Shown: piece after piece, positions 23,899 to 32,699 of the stretch
Layout: every line of letters begins with the position of its first letter
Numbering within the stretch: the first letter of the stretch is position 1
Position numbers and translations under genes: made by a program
The notes under the pieces: model-generated
The model's database searches: none
What the model saw: the letters and a program-made list of their open reading frames with translations, nothing else
What the model was told of the DNA's origin: nothing
Source: Mesorhizobium muleiense
Lineage (GTDB): Bacteria; Pseudomonadota; Alphaproteobacteria; Rhizobiales; Rhizobiaceae
Direction: 5' to 3'
NCBI RefSeq assembly: GCF_900099905.1
Contig: NZ_FNEE01000031.1
Span: 1-62,328, forward strand
Length of the DNA: 62,328 bases

Positions 23899-25176
23899 TC
23901 AGCCGCCGGACTTCGGCACCAGCAGCGGAATGACGCGGTCGCTTTCCCTCACCGCCGGCCGGCCCGCAGAACCGTAAGAGATGCCCAAGGCATCCCAGGT
24001 CTCGACCAGCGCGTCCTGAAGCGCCGCGATCAGCTGATCCGAATGGAATGGCGTCGGGGTGATGCGCAGCCGTTCGGTGCCGCGCGGCACGGTCGGGTAG
24101 TTGATCGGCTGGATGTAGATGCCGTGGACGCCGAGCAGGCGGTCGCTGGCCATCTTGCACAGTTCGGGATCGCCGACGAGCAGCGGCACGATGTGGGTAG
24201 CGGAGTCCATCACCGGCAGGCCCGCGGCGGTAAGAACCTGCTTCGTCCGCGTCGCCTGGCGCTGCTGCGCGGCGCGTTCGGCCTGTGAGCGCTTGAGATG
24301 GCGGATCGACGTGGTCGCCGCGGCGGCAATGGCCGGCGGCAGCGCCGTGGTGAAGATGAAGCCCGGCGCATAGGAGCGCACGGCATCGATCACCGCACTT
24401 GTGCCGGTGATATAGCCGCCGAGCGTGCCGAACGCCTTGGCCAGTGTGCCTTCGATGATGTCGATACAGTCGGCCAGCCCTTCGCGCTCGGTGATGCCGC
24501 CGCCGCGCGGTCCGTACATGCCGACGGCATGCACCTCGTCGATATAGGTCATGGCGTTGTAGCGCTCGGCAAGTTCGACGATCTGTTTGATCGGCGCGAC
24601 ATCGCCATCCATCGAATAGACGCTCTCGAAGACGATCAACTTGGCGCGCTCGCGGCCCGCCGCCTGCAGCAGGCTTTCGAGATGCGCAACGTCGTTGTGG
24701 CGGAAGATCTTCTTCTCGGCGCCCGAACGCCGCACGCCCTCGATCATCGAGGCGTGGTTCAACTCGTCCGAGACGATCAGGCAGTTGGGCAGCAGCCGCG
24801 CAATGGTCGAGATCGAAGCTTCGTTGGAGACGAAGCCGGAGGTAAAGACGAGCGCGGCTTCCTTGTCGTGCAGGTCGGCCAGCTCCAGTTCGAGCTCGAC
24901 CAGCGGATTGCTGGTGCCGGAGATGTTGCGGGTGCCACCGGCGCCGGATCCCATCTTGCCGGCGGCGTTCTGCATGGCGGCGATGACGTCGGGATGCTGG
25001 CCCATGCCGAGATAGTCGTTGGAGCACCAGACGGTGATTTCCTGGGCGCGGCCGTTGGCGCGCCAGATGGCGCGTGGGAAGTTCCCCACGATGCGCTCGA
25101 GGTCGGCGAAGATGCGATAGCGACGCTCGGCGTGGAGCTGGTCGATCGCGTCTTCGAAGAACCGCTGATAGTTCAT
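23899..25176 (-). CDS. hemA: 5-aminolevulinate synthase
   Basis: ALA synthase condenses glycine and succinyl-CoA to start heme synthesis by the alphaproteobacterial C4 route. From the ATG at 25176 (MNYQRFFEDAIDQLHAERRY) it is 425 aa, close to Rhodobacter and Rhizobium HemA. Conserved parts include CSNDYLGMGQHP, GTRNISGTSNP, YIDEVHAVGMYGPRG and the PLP Lys247 in EGTLAKAFGTLGGY. The C-terminal RGTERLRITPTPFH is complete. An in-frame upstream extension exists, but the chosen ATG is the family start, with GGGAAG upstream. It is monocistronic, divergent from galE. Confidence 0.96.
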   Translation of the reverse strand: MNYQRFFEDAIDQLHAERRYRIFADLERIVGNFPRAIWRANGRAQEITVWCSNDYLGMGQHPDVIAAMQNAAGKMGSGAGGTRNISGTSNPLVELELELADLHDKEAALVFTSGFVSNEASISTIARLLPNCLIVSDELNHASMIEGVRRSGAEKKIFRHNDVAHLESLLQAAGRERAKLIVFESVYSMDGDVAPIKQIVELAERYNAMTYIDEVHAVGMYGPRGGGITEREGLADCIDIIEGTLAKAFGTLGGYITGTSAVIDAVRSYAPGFIFTTALPPAIAAAATTSIRHLKRSQAERAAQQRQATRTKQVLTAAGLPVMDSATHIVPLLVGDPELCKMASDRLLGVHGIYIQPINYPTVPRGTERLRITPTPFHSDQLIAALQDALVETWDALGISYGSAGRPAVRESDRVIPLLVPKSGG

Positions 25177-25457
25177 TTCGGCTTCCCAATTTTTGCGTGG
25201 GATCATAATCATTGCCCTATTCGCCGTCTACTTGGCCTTTTTGGTCAAAATGCCACGCCCCAAGCCTGTTCCTAACGGCCACGGATCATGGCCTATTCCC
25301 TTGATGTGGATCAATTTTGTTTCAGGACGATGCCATGCGCCGATGAGACTGGTTACCGCAGGCACTGATGGACATGGACTAATGGCCTGGTGGCAGGCTT
25401 TCCAGTAAGGCGGGTGTTGAGACAGCTTCCGACAAATCTTGAGCAGCGAGGACACGG

Positions 25458-26453
25458 ATGACGGTTTTGGTGACAGGCGGCGCCGGCTATATCGGCAGCC
25501 ATATGGTCTGGGAACTGCTGGACGCGGGCGAGAGCGTTGTCGTCCTCGACCGGCTTTCGACCGGCTTCGAATGGGCCGTGGCGCCGGAGGCAAAGCTTGT
25601 CGTCGGCGATGTCGCCGACAAGGAGCTGGTTGGCGGGGTCATCCGCGACAATCATGTCGATGCGATCATCCATTTTGCCGGCTCCATCGTGGTTCCCGAA
25701 TCGGTCGCCGACCCGCTCGGCTATTACGAGAACAACACCTGCAAGACGCGCACGCTGATCGAGACCGCGGTGCACGAAGGCGTGCCCAATTTCATCTTTT
25801 CCTCGACCGCCGCCGTCTATGGCGGCGCCGGGCTGGAGCCGGTGCGCGAGGATGCGCGCCTTGCACCGGAATCGCCCTATGGCCTGTCCAAGCTGATGAG
25901 CGAATGGATGCTGCGCGACGCCGCAATCGCCCACGGCTTGCGCTATACGGCGTTGCGCTACTTCAACGTCGCCGGCGCCGATCCGAGGGGCCGCACCGGC
26001 CAGTCGACGCCGGGCGCCACGCATCTGATCAAGGTCGCCTGCGAGACGGCGCTCGGCAAGCGGCCCTTCATGAAGGTGTTCGGCACCGACTATCCGACGC
26101 CCGACGGCACTTGCATGCGCGACTACATCCATGTCAGCGATCTGGCGGCGGCGCATCGGCTGGCGCTGGAACGGCTGCGCGCCGGGGGGAAAAGCCTCGT
26201 CGCCAATTGCGGCTACAGCCACGGCTATTCGGTGCTCGAAGTTATCGACAGCGTGCGCCGCGTCTTTGGCCGTGATTTCGACGTGCGGATCGGCGAGCGC
26301 CGTGCGGGCGACGCGGCGGCGGTGGTCGCCAATTCGGAGCTGGCGCGCCGCGAGCTCGGCTGGACCCCGCAACGCGATGACCTCGACCGGATCGTCGCCG
26401 ACGCGCTGGCCTGGGAGCGTATCCTGACCGGCAAGAATTCGGCGCGGAGCTGA
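25458..26453 (+). CDS. galE: UDP-glucose 4-epimerase
   Basis: GalE interconverts UDP-glucose and UDP-galactose for exopolysaccharide and LPS synthesis and for galactose use. The 331-aa extended SDR protein has the Rossmann NAD motif GGAGYIGSH (residues 7-15), the Ser-Ser-Thr segment FSSTAAVYG and the catalytic pair Tyr141/Lys145 in PYGLSKLMSE. Later motifs LRYFNVAGADP and RDYIHVSDLAAAH are those of GalE. GAGGACACGG precedes the ATG. It stands alone between divergent hemA and dadA. Confidence 0.92.
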   Translation: MTVLVTGGAGYIGSHMVWELLDAGESVVVLDRLSTGFEWAVAPEAKLVVGDVADKELVGGVIRDNHVDAIIHFAGSIVVPESVADPLGYYENNTCKTRTLIETAVHEGVPNFIFSSTAAVYGGAGLEPVREDARLAPESPYGLSKLMSEWMLRDAAIAHGLRYTALRYFNVAGADPRGRTGQSTPGATHLIKVACETALGKRPFMKVFGTDYPTPDGTCMRDYIHVSDLAAAHRLALERLRAGGKSLVANCGYSHGYSVLEVIDSVRRVFGRDFDVRIGERRAGDAAAVVANSELARRELGWTPQRDDLDRIVADALAWERILTGKNSARS

Positions 26454-26565
26454 AGTCCCGGTTTTTTCTCCGTGGGCTCGTAGGTCGAGCGTGGAAGCGC
26501 TATTGAAGGAACTGCGCGGCTGAAACGTGGAGGCGTTTCGGCCGCGTCTGATCCTTGGGGGCGGC

Positions 26566-27816
26566 ATGAAGATATTGGTCCTTGGCGCTGGCGTCGTCGG
26601 CACGGCGGCGGCCTACTATCTGGCGAGCGACGGCCACGAGGTGACCGTGATCGAGCGCCATCCGATGGCGGCGCGCGGCACCAGCCAATCGAATGCCGGC
26701 CTGGTGTCGCCCGGCGACGCCACCGCCTGGGCCTCGCCCGCTGCGCTGAGGACGTTTTTGCGCGCGCTCTACAACCACGATCTCGGCATCAAGGTGCGGC
26801 TGCGCTTCGATCCCTATTTCTTCGCCTGGAGCCTGCGCTTCCTGCGCCAATGCACGCATGCGCGACTGCGCGCCAACACCGACATCAAGCTGCGCCTGGC
26901 GCTTTATTCGCGCGACTGCATCAACGCCATCTCGGCCGACACCGGCATTCACTATGACGAGCGCAAGAAGGGCATTCTCTATTTCTTCCGCTCGCAGCAG
27001 AGTTTTGATACCGGCACCGACAATTACCGCTATCTCGCCGAGCACGGTCTGCCGATCGAGATCGTCGGCCGCGACCGGCTGGTCGAGATCGAGCCCGGCC
27101 TTGCCGGGGCCAGGGACAAAATAGCCGGCGGCGTCTATTCGCCGATCGACCAGACCGGCGACTCCAGCCAATTCACCCGAAACCTCGCTGCCTATGCCGC
27201 CGAGAAACTCGGCGTCCAGTTCCTCTACGGCACGACGGTCGAAGGCCTCGACATCGAAGGCGATCGGGTGCGCGCGGTGATGACCTCGGCCGGCCCGATA
27301 ACAGGCGACGCCGTGGTCATCTCGATGGGGCCGGAGAGTGGCCTGCTCGGCCGCCGCTACGGCATCGACCTGCCTGTCTATCCGGTCAAGGGCTACACCG
27401 CGACCGTGCCGCTGGAGGACGAGGGCAAGGGGCCGACCATGGGCGGCGCCGACGAGGATCAGCTTATCGGCTATTCCAGGCTCGGCAACCGGCTGCGGCT
27501 TGCTTCGACCGCCGAGTTCACCGGCTTCGACCGCAGCCACAAGCCGAGCGATTTCGCCGCCATGTTCAGGACCGGCAAGGAGCTTTTCCCGGGCGCCTTC
27601 GACGAGAACAAAGCCGAGCTCTGGGCCGGTCTGCGGCCGATGATGCCGAACTCGGTGCCGGTCATCGGCCGGGCGCGCTATAGCAATCTCTATCTCGATA
27701 CTGGCCACGGCCATGTCGGCTGGACCATGGCCTGCGGCTCGGGAAAATTCCTTGCCGATGTGGTCGCCGGCCGCAAGCCGGAGATCGACCCGCAAGGGCT
27801 GGTCTACGTCAATTGA
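26566..27816 (+). CDS. dadA: D-amino acid dehydrogenase (DadA-type FAD oxidoreductase)
   Basis: DadA oxidatively deaminates D-amino acids, mainly D-alanine, to keto acids in the membrane, passing electrons to quinone. The 416-aa protein from the ATG at 26566 begins MKILVLGAGVVGTAAAYYLA (FAD dinucleotide motif). It contains VIERHPMAARGTSQSNAGLV, a DAO-family central core and the C-terminal DTGHGHVGWTMACGSGKFLA. GGGGGCGGC lies directly before the ATG; the longer upstream frame is unlikely. The racemase-like fusion gene follows on the same strand after about 370 bp, with a small antisense gene between. The pair recalls the dadA-dadX pairing for D-amino acid catabolism. Confidence 0.88.
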   Translation: MKILVLGAGVVGTAAAYYLASDGHEVTVIERHPMAARGTSQSNAGLVSPGDATAWASPAALRTFLRALYNHDLGIKVRLRFDPYFFAWSLRFLRQCTHARLRANTDIKLRLALYSRDCINAISADTGIHYDERKKGILYFFRSQQSFDTGTDNYRYLAEHGLPIEIVGRDRLVEIEPGLAGARDKIAGGVYSPIDQTGDSSQFTRNLAAYAAEKLGVQFLYGTTVEGLDIEGDRVRAVMTSAGPITGDAVVISMGPESGLLGRRYGIDLPVYPVKGYTATVPLEDEGKGPTMGGADEDQLIGYSRLGNRLRLASTAEFTGFDRSHKPSDFAAMFRTGKELFPGAFDENKAELWAGLRPMMPNSVPVIGRARYSNLYLDTGHGHVGWTMACGSGKFLADVVAGRKPEIDPQGLVYVN

Positions 27817-27823
27817 GGGAGAA

Positions 27824-28087
27824 TTAATCGTCGTGTCGGCACCGGATCCATTCTCCCAGCACCCATTGGGCAAGCCAGCCGCATTCAAGCTCTCCAATCT
27901 GCGTCAGATTAGCTTGCCTGGCGGTGAGGTGCCTGAAGCCGACAACTTCGAAATCTTCGCAGTCTGCGAGATGATCGTGCTCGCCACAGGTTAGTTGCCA
28001 CTCCCCATCGAGATGACGAATGACCAATGTGACTGGCCTCTCTGAGCGAAAGACATGCCCACACACAAGAGCCCTGGTTTCCGGCAT
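27824..28087 (-). CDS. Small conserved-looking Cys/His-rich hypothetical protein (87 aa)
   Basis: From the ATG at 28087, preceded by GAGG 8 nt upstream, this encodes 87 aa beginning MPETRALVCGHVFRSERPVT. The pattern VCGHVF ... WQLTCGEHDH ... VVGFRHLTARQANL is typical of small proteobacterial proteins with a CGH ... CGxxDH arrangement, which could bind a metal. No named family is recalled with certainty. It lies antisense to its neighbours between dadA and the racemase fusion, its stop only 8 nt from the dadA stop. A GTG two codons upstream is too close to the SD. Confidence 0.65.
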   Translation of the reverse strand: MPETRALVCGHVFRSERPVTLVIRHLDGEWQLTCGEHDHLADCEDFEVVGFRHLTARQANLTQIGELECGWLAQWVLGEWIRCRHDD

Positions 28088-28186
28088 GAACACGACCTCA
28101 ATGCGGATTCATATTGATTGTCGCCAGCTAGGCGACGCCGAGAAGATTAATGCGTCTAATACCGTGCACAAATTCTGAGTAGAAAA

Positions 28187-30013
28187 ATGTCGGGACCGCA
28201 AGTCGCCATCGATCTTGGCCGCATCGAGCGCAACGCGCGCACCGTCGTCGACCGCTGCGCCCTGTCCGGCATCAGGGTATTCGGCGTCACCAAGGGCACC
28301 TGCGGCATGCCGCAGGTGGCGCGTGCCATGCTGCGCGGCGGCGTCGCCGGCATCGCCGAATCGCGGTTCGAAAACATCCGCCGGCTGCGTGACAGCGGCA
28401 TCACCGCCCCGATCATGCTGCTGCGCAGTCCGCCGATGGCACGCATCGAGGAGGTGGTGCGCACTGTCGACATCAGCCTGCAATCCGAGCTCGCCACCAT
28501 CCGCGAACTATCGCGCATCGCCGAGCGCATGGGCCGCGTCCACGACATCATGCTGATGATCGATCTTGGCGACCTCAGGGAAGGCATCTGGCCGAACGAC
28601 CTCATCCCCACGGTCGAGCAGATACTGGCGCTCAGCGGCGTGCGCATCGCCGGCATCGGCACCAATCTCGGCTGCTTCGGCGCCATCATGCCGACGCAGG
28701 AAAATCTCGGGCAGCTCGTCGCCCACGCCTACAAGACCGAGCGCCTGTCCGGCGCAAGGCTCGACTGGATCTCTGGCGGCGCGTCATCGTCGCTGACGCT
28801 GCTGCTCGAAGGCAGGCTGCCCGCCGGCATCAACAATCTGCGGGTTGGCGAGGCGATCCTGCAGGGTGGCGTCGAGACTTTTCGCGATACGCCATGGGCC
28901 GAACTCGAACCCGATGCCTGCCGGCTGACCAGCGACATCATCGAGGTCAAGCTGAAGCCGTCGCGGCCGATCGGCCAATCCGGCTACGACGCTTTCGGCA
29001 ACCAGCCGGTGTTTGCCGACGATGGCGACAGGTTGCGCGCCATCGCCAATATCGGCCGCGAGGATGTCTTGATCGAAGGTTTGACGCCGATTGCCAAGGG
29101 CGTGCGGGTGCTCGGCGCCTCCAGCGACCACCTGCTTCTCGACGTGACCGATGCCGAGCCGCCACCCGCCGTCGGCGACCGTGTCGCCTTCCGCATGAGC
29201 TATGGCGCCATGCTGCTGGCGATGACCTCGGAATATGTCGAAAAGGCGCCAATGCACGATGTCGAGGATTTCTCCGGCCGCAAGATGGTGTCGATATCTG
29301 CCGAACCGGCGGCGGCCGGCATCCTCGCCAGGGAGGCGACCGGCGCCCGGCTGGAGGCGATGAATTTCGATGTCGTCGAACTGGCCGATATCGAGCGGCC
29401 GCCGTCCGGCCTGGTCCGGCTCACCGCCGGCAGCGACCGGCGCATCGCCCACAAGGCGCTGACGGCGACAGCGCGGGCGACGCACTCGTTTGGCCTGATC
29501 TGGATCGATTCCATCGCCGCGCTGATGCCCGAGGACGAAGACGGAATCGACCTGCCGGAACGTTCGGTGCTGGCGCGGGCGCTGGGTCTCGATCACAAGC
29601 CCGGCGCGCTGCAGCCACAACTGTCACCGGAAAACGTCGTCATTGTCGGTTTGCGCCATGCCGATCCGGCCGAGGCCCGGGTGCTGAAGGATTCGCGCGT
29701 CTGCGCCTTCACCATGACCGACATCGACGCCATGGGCATGCGCGACGTGATGCACGAGGCGATCCGCATCGCCTCCTCCGGCACGCAAGGCTTTCATGTC
29801 AGCTATTCGCCTGAGGTGACCGAATTCGCCGGCTGGGCGGCAGGCTCCGGCGGCATTACGGTGCGCGAAACGCATCAGACCATGGAGGCGATCGCGTTGT
29901 CCGGCGGGCTGTTGTCGATGGACGTTTCCGGCCTGACATCAGCTCTGGAACCGCGATTGGCGGCGGAAACGGTCAATTTCGTCATGTCGGCGTTTGGCAA
30001 GCGGATTTTGTGA
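28187..30013 (+). CDS. Alanine/ornithine-racemase-like domain fused to degenerate arginase-like domain
   Basis: The 608-aa protein has two parts. Residues 1 to about 370 are a PLP-dependent racemase of the alanine/ornithine racemase (COG3457, Orr-like) type: VAIDLGRIERNARTV, the putative Schiff-base Lys36 in GVTKGTCG, and a beta-barrel to about 230 followed by a beta domain. Residues about 375-608 follow the arginase/agmatinase order, with GLIWID then VVIVGLRHADPAEARVL, FTMTDIDAMGMRDVM and a terminal SGGLLSMDVSGLTSALEP. The manganese ligands are mostly gone: GGDHS reads GSDRR (415-419), DAHxD reads DSIAA (441-445), and SFDxD reads SYSPE (539-543). Only one Asp (441) remains. The second half is therefore probably non-catalytic, perhaps regulatory. 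Ornithine is the product of true arginases, so ornithine is a plausible but unproven ligand. Confidence 0.8.
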   Translation: MSGPQVAIDLGRIERNARTVVDRCALSGIRVFGVTKGTCGMPQVARAMLRGGVAGIAESRFENIRRLRDSGITAPIMLLRSPPMARIEEVVRTVDISLQSELATIRELSRIAERMGRVHDIMLMIDLGDLREGIWPNDLIPTVEQILALSGVRIAGIGTNLGCFGAIMPTQENLGQLVAHAYKTERLSGARLDWISGGASSSLTLLLEGRLPAGINNLRVGEAILQGGVETFRDTPWAELEPDACRLTSDIIEVKLKPSRPIGQSGYDAFGNQPVFADDGDRLRAIANIGREDVLIEGLTPIAKGVRVLGASSDHLLLDVTDAEPPPAVGDRVAFRMSYGAMLLAMTSEYVEKAPMHDVEDFSGRKMVSISAEPAAAGILAREATGARLEAMNFDVVELADIERPPSGLVRLTAGSDRRIAHKALTATARATHSFGLIWIDSIAALMPEDEDGIDLPERSVLARALGLDHKPGALQPQLSPENVVIVGLRHADPAEARVLKDSRVCAFTMTDIDAMGMRDVMHEAIRIASSGTQGFHVSYSPEVTEFAGWAAGSGGITVRETHQTMEAIALSGGLLSMDVSGLTSALEPRLAAETVNFVMSAFGKRIL

Positions 30014-31384
30014 TCAGCCCTGTGCGTCGACCGCCGCGCGCCATGAACGTGCATAATCCGCCCAGGCCGGGTCGACCGGCGGTTCGAACCTTTCGCCGGC
30101 GCCTTGTACCGTTCCTTGGTCCGACGCCAACAGGGCGGCGCCGATGCTGGTGCCTGTTGCGGCCTCCGACGCGATGACGGCACGTGCGGTGGCTGCAGCG
30201 AGCATGCGCGTGAAAAGCCGATTGCGGGCGAACGGCCCCTCGACGGTCGTCGGGCCGCCGGCGTCGATCAGGTCGAGGCAGGTCGCGGTCATCAGCGCCA
30301 GGTAGAAAGAGATGGCGGCAAAGCGCTGGCCGCCGTTGATGCCGTCCGCGCCGAGCCAAGCGGCGCTGTGATGCGGGAACGGCCCCGAACCCTGTTGGGT
30401 CGAAGGCAGCAGGGACGTCTTCCGCGCGAGCACTGTGGCGATATCCGCTTCGGTCCAGTCTTCCGATTGGCCGTCCGTCAGCAGCGAAAACTCACGGCCG
30501 CCCATGAAGCGTGCCGAGGGCACTGGATCACCGAGCGCGTTGACGTTGACCAGCGTGTCGCGGGCCGGGTCGAGCGTGACCTTGTTGCCGCCAACCGCCA
30601 TCGACACCACCCAGGTGCCGGTCGAGACGACCGAGAACGGCGGCGTATCGGACAGGAGATGCGGCAGCAGCGAGGCGTTGGAATCGTGCAAGCCGCAAAA
30701 CACCGGCGTTTGCGGATCAAGCCCGGTCCGTATCGCAAGCGCGGGCAGGATCGGGCCAAGGCGATCTTTCGCCGGCCGCACCGGCGCCATCAGATGGCGC
30801 CATTGCATCTTGTCGACCAGCGACGAAAAATCGGCCTTCCACGGGTTCCACAGATCGGTGTGGCAGCCAAGCGAGGTCACTTCATTGGCGGTGACGCCGG
30901 TCAGGCGCAAGGCCCAGTATTGCGGGTACATCAGCATCGCGGCGGCCTTCGCGAACTCCGCCGGGAAGCGCTTCTGCTGCCAGAACAGCTGCGCGCCGAG
31001 ATTGAGGCCGACCGGCAGGCGCGGCGTGCCCGTCTCGGCGAAGGCCGGACGGTTCGTGTCATAGTCCTCGGCAAGGGTGTCGGGCCCGGCAAATTCATAG
31101 TCGAGCACCGGCAGTGCCAATTCGCCGGAAGTGTCCACCAGCACGCCCGTCGCGCCATGGGTGGTGATCGATATCGCGTCGATGCGCTGTTCGCGATTGA
31201 TCTCGGCGAGGCTGTCGAGGATGAACGACCACAGAAGCTCGACATCGTGGTGCGGGTAGCGACCGTCAAGGACAGGCGCGTTCGCCATGCGGCGCAGCGC
31301 AACTTCGCGCAGATCGGCGAGATCGACCAGCGCCACCTTGGCGTTGGTCTTGCCGATATCGATGACGGCGACGTGGCGGGTCAT
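30014..31384 (-). CDS. rhaK: FGGY-family sugar kinase, RhaK (rhamnulokinase-like)
   Basis: This 456-aa FGGY carbohydrate kinase has the N-terminal phosphate motif VIDIGKTNAKVALVDL, an ITTHGATGVLVDTSGEL segment and the C-terminal domain ending DAGGPTTVEGPFARN. It is the last gene of the rha transport operon. In Rhizobium leguminosarum the equivalent RhaK is needed both for kinase activity and for function of the ABC transporter. Its ATG overlaps the mutarotase stop by ATGA. Its own stop abuts the convergent racemase-fusion stop with no spacer. It likely phosphorylates L-rhamnulose before cleavage by RhaD. Confidence 0.87.
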   Translation of the reverse strand: MTRHVAVIDIGKTNAKVALVDLADLREVALRRMANAPVLDGRYPHHDVELLWSFILDSLAEINREQRIDAISITTHGATGVLVDTSGELALPVLDYEFAGPDTLAEDYDTNRPAFAETGTPRLPVGLNLGAQLFWQQKRFPAEFAKAAAMLMYPQYWALRLTGVTANEVTSLGCHTDLWNPWKADFSSLVDKMQWRHLMAPVRPAKDRLGPILPALAIRTGLDPQTPVFCGLHDSNASLLPHLLSDTPPFSVVSTGTWVVSMAVGGNKVTLDPARDTLVNVNALGDPVPSARFMGGREFSLLTDGQSEDWTEADIATVLARKTSLLPSTQQGSGPFPHHSAAWLGADGINGGQRFAAISFYLALMTATCLDLIDAGGPTTVEGPFARNRLFTRMLAAATARAVIASEAATGTSIGAALLASDQGTVQGAGERFEPPVDPAWADYARSWRAAVDAQG

Positions 31385-31698
31385 TCCATATGGAACATTG
31401 TTTCCAGCGGCACCGCCACCGGCTCGTTATCAGGCCTGGTCTTCATGATGTTGGCCATTTCAGCCCACCAGCGCTGCATCACCTTGTGCTTCGGCAGGTC
31501 GTCCATGCCGTGGCCGTCGCGCCGCCACAGCACGCCGAACAAGGTGTTGGTCTCATCGTCGAGATGGATCGAATAGTCGGAAACGCCGGCCTGTTTCAGC
31601 AGTGCGACCAGCGACGGCCAGATGTCGTCATGACGCCTTTTGTATTCGGCCTTCATGCCGGGATTGAGCTTCATCTTGAACGCGTATTTCTCGGCCAT
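31381..31698 (-). CDS. rhaM: L-rhamnose mutarotase
   Basis: This 105-aa ferredoxin-like-fold mutarotase interconverts alpha- and beta-L-rhamnopyranose. Family features are KYAFKMKLNPGMKAEYKRRH (active-site His near residue 23), SDYSIHLDDETNTLFGVLWR and QRWWAEMANIMKTRPDN. The equivalent gene is called rhaU in R. leguminosarum. It overlaps rhaQ by one base and rhaK by four, so it is translationally coupled on both sides. Confidence 0.93.
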   Translation of the reverse strand: MAEKYAFKMKLNPGMKAEYKRRHDDIWPSLVALLKQAGVSDYSIHLDDETNTLFGVLWRRDGHGMDDLPKHKVMQRWWAEMANIMKTRPDNEPVAVPLETMFHME

Positions 31699-32699
31699 CA
31701 GGTAAAACGCTCCCGCCGCACCCGCCGCCAGACGATGGGCAGCGCGATGACGATGATCAGCAGCAGGCCGATGAAGATCGACATGACGATGCCGGGCACA
31801 TTGAGCAGCCCCAGGCCGAAAGTCACCAGCCCCATGATGAAGGCAGCGAGCACCACGCCCAAAATGCTGCCGGCGCCGCCCAGGATGCTGACGCCACCCA
31901 GCACCACCATGGTGATGACTTCCAATTCATAGCCTTGCGCGATCGATGGCCGGGTCGAGCCGAGCCGCGAGGTGATCAGCACCGAGGCGATGCCCGCCAT
32001 CAGCCCGGTCAGGCAGAACAGGATGAACTTGATGCGGCCGACACGCACGCCGGAAAACTGTGCCGCGACCGGGTTGTTGCCGATGGCGAAGACGCGGCGG
32101 CCGAAGCTGGTCCGGTGCAGAAGGAACCAGTAGATGACCGCCGCGACGAGGAACAGCGTCAGCTCGAACGACACCACCCACCAGACATAGCCCTGGCCGA
32201 AGAAGGCGAAGCTGGAGGGATAGCCTTTGTATGCCTGGTCGCCGAGGACGATGAAGGCGATGCCGCGAAACAGGCTCATCGTGCCGATGGTGACGACGAT
32301 CGACGGCAGGCCGAGCCTGGTGACGAGCAGCCCGTTGAAGGCGCCGCAGCCGAGCCCGACCAGGATGCCGATCGCCACCAGCACCGGCGTGCCGGCGCCG
32401 GCCTGCACCGCCATGCCCATCATCGTCGAGGCCAGTGCAATGATGGCGGCGACCGACAGGTCGATCTCTCCGGAAATGATCAGCAGCGCCATGGCGAGCG
32501 CGATCAGCGCCTTCTCGGTGAAGTTGAAGGTCAGGTCCGACAGCGACCACGCGTCGAGGAAATAGGGCGAGGCGAAGCTGTTGACGGCAAAGATGGCGAC
32601 CGCCACCGCGACCAGCAGCGCCTCCCACGAGAAGATCGCCGAGTTGAGCGGCGTGTCGAGCCGGTCGGGAATGTGGCGCGGGGCTGGGGTGTCGGTCAT
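31698..32699 (-). CDS. rhaQ: Rhamnose ABC transporter permease RhaQ
   Basis: From the ATG at 32699 (MTDTPAPRHIPDRLDTPLNS) this is a 333-aa BPD_transp_2 permease with about nine or ten transmembrane helices. It carries the family block IISGEIDLSVAAIIALASTM and the C-terminal GGVSILGGAGSILGVVLAAF. It is one of two paired permeases of the rhamnose importer. The frame extends far upstream inside rhaP, but the ATG at 32699 overlaps the rhaP stop by ATGA and gives normal length. Confidence 0.9.
   Translation of the reverse strand: MTDTPAPRHIPDRLDTPLNSAIFSWEALLVAVAVAIFAVNSFASPYFLDAWSLSDLTFNFTEKALIALAMALLIISGEIDLSVAAIIALASTMMGMAVQAGAGTPVLVAIGILVGLGCGAFNGLLVTRLGLPSIVVTIGTMSLFRGIAFIVLGDQAYKGYPSSFAFFGQGYVWWVVSFELTLFLVAAVIYWFLLHRTSFGRRVFAIGNNPVAAQFSGVRVGRIKFILFCLTGLMAGIASVLITSRLGSTRPSIAQGYELEVITMVVLGGVSILGGAGSILGVVLAAFIMGLVTFGLGLLNVPGIVMSIFIGLLLIIVIALPIVWRRVRRERFT

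Noticed and set aside
23867..25189. 440-codon frame overlapping hemA on the same strand
   Set aside because: The protein is Arg/His-rich with no family. hemA in the other frame has every catalytic motif.
30104..31576. 490-codon frame opposite rhaK and rhaM
   Set aside because: Shadow of two well-supported genes, with no SD and no domain.
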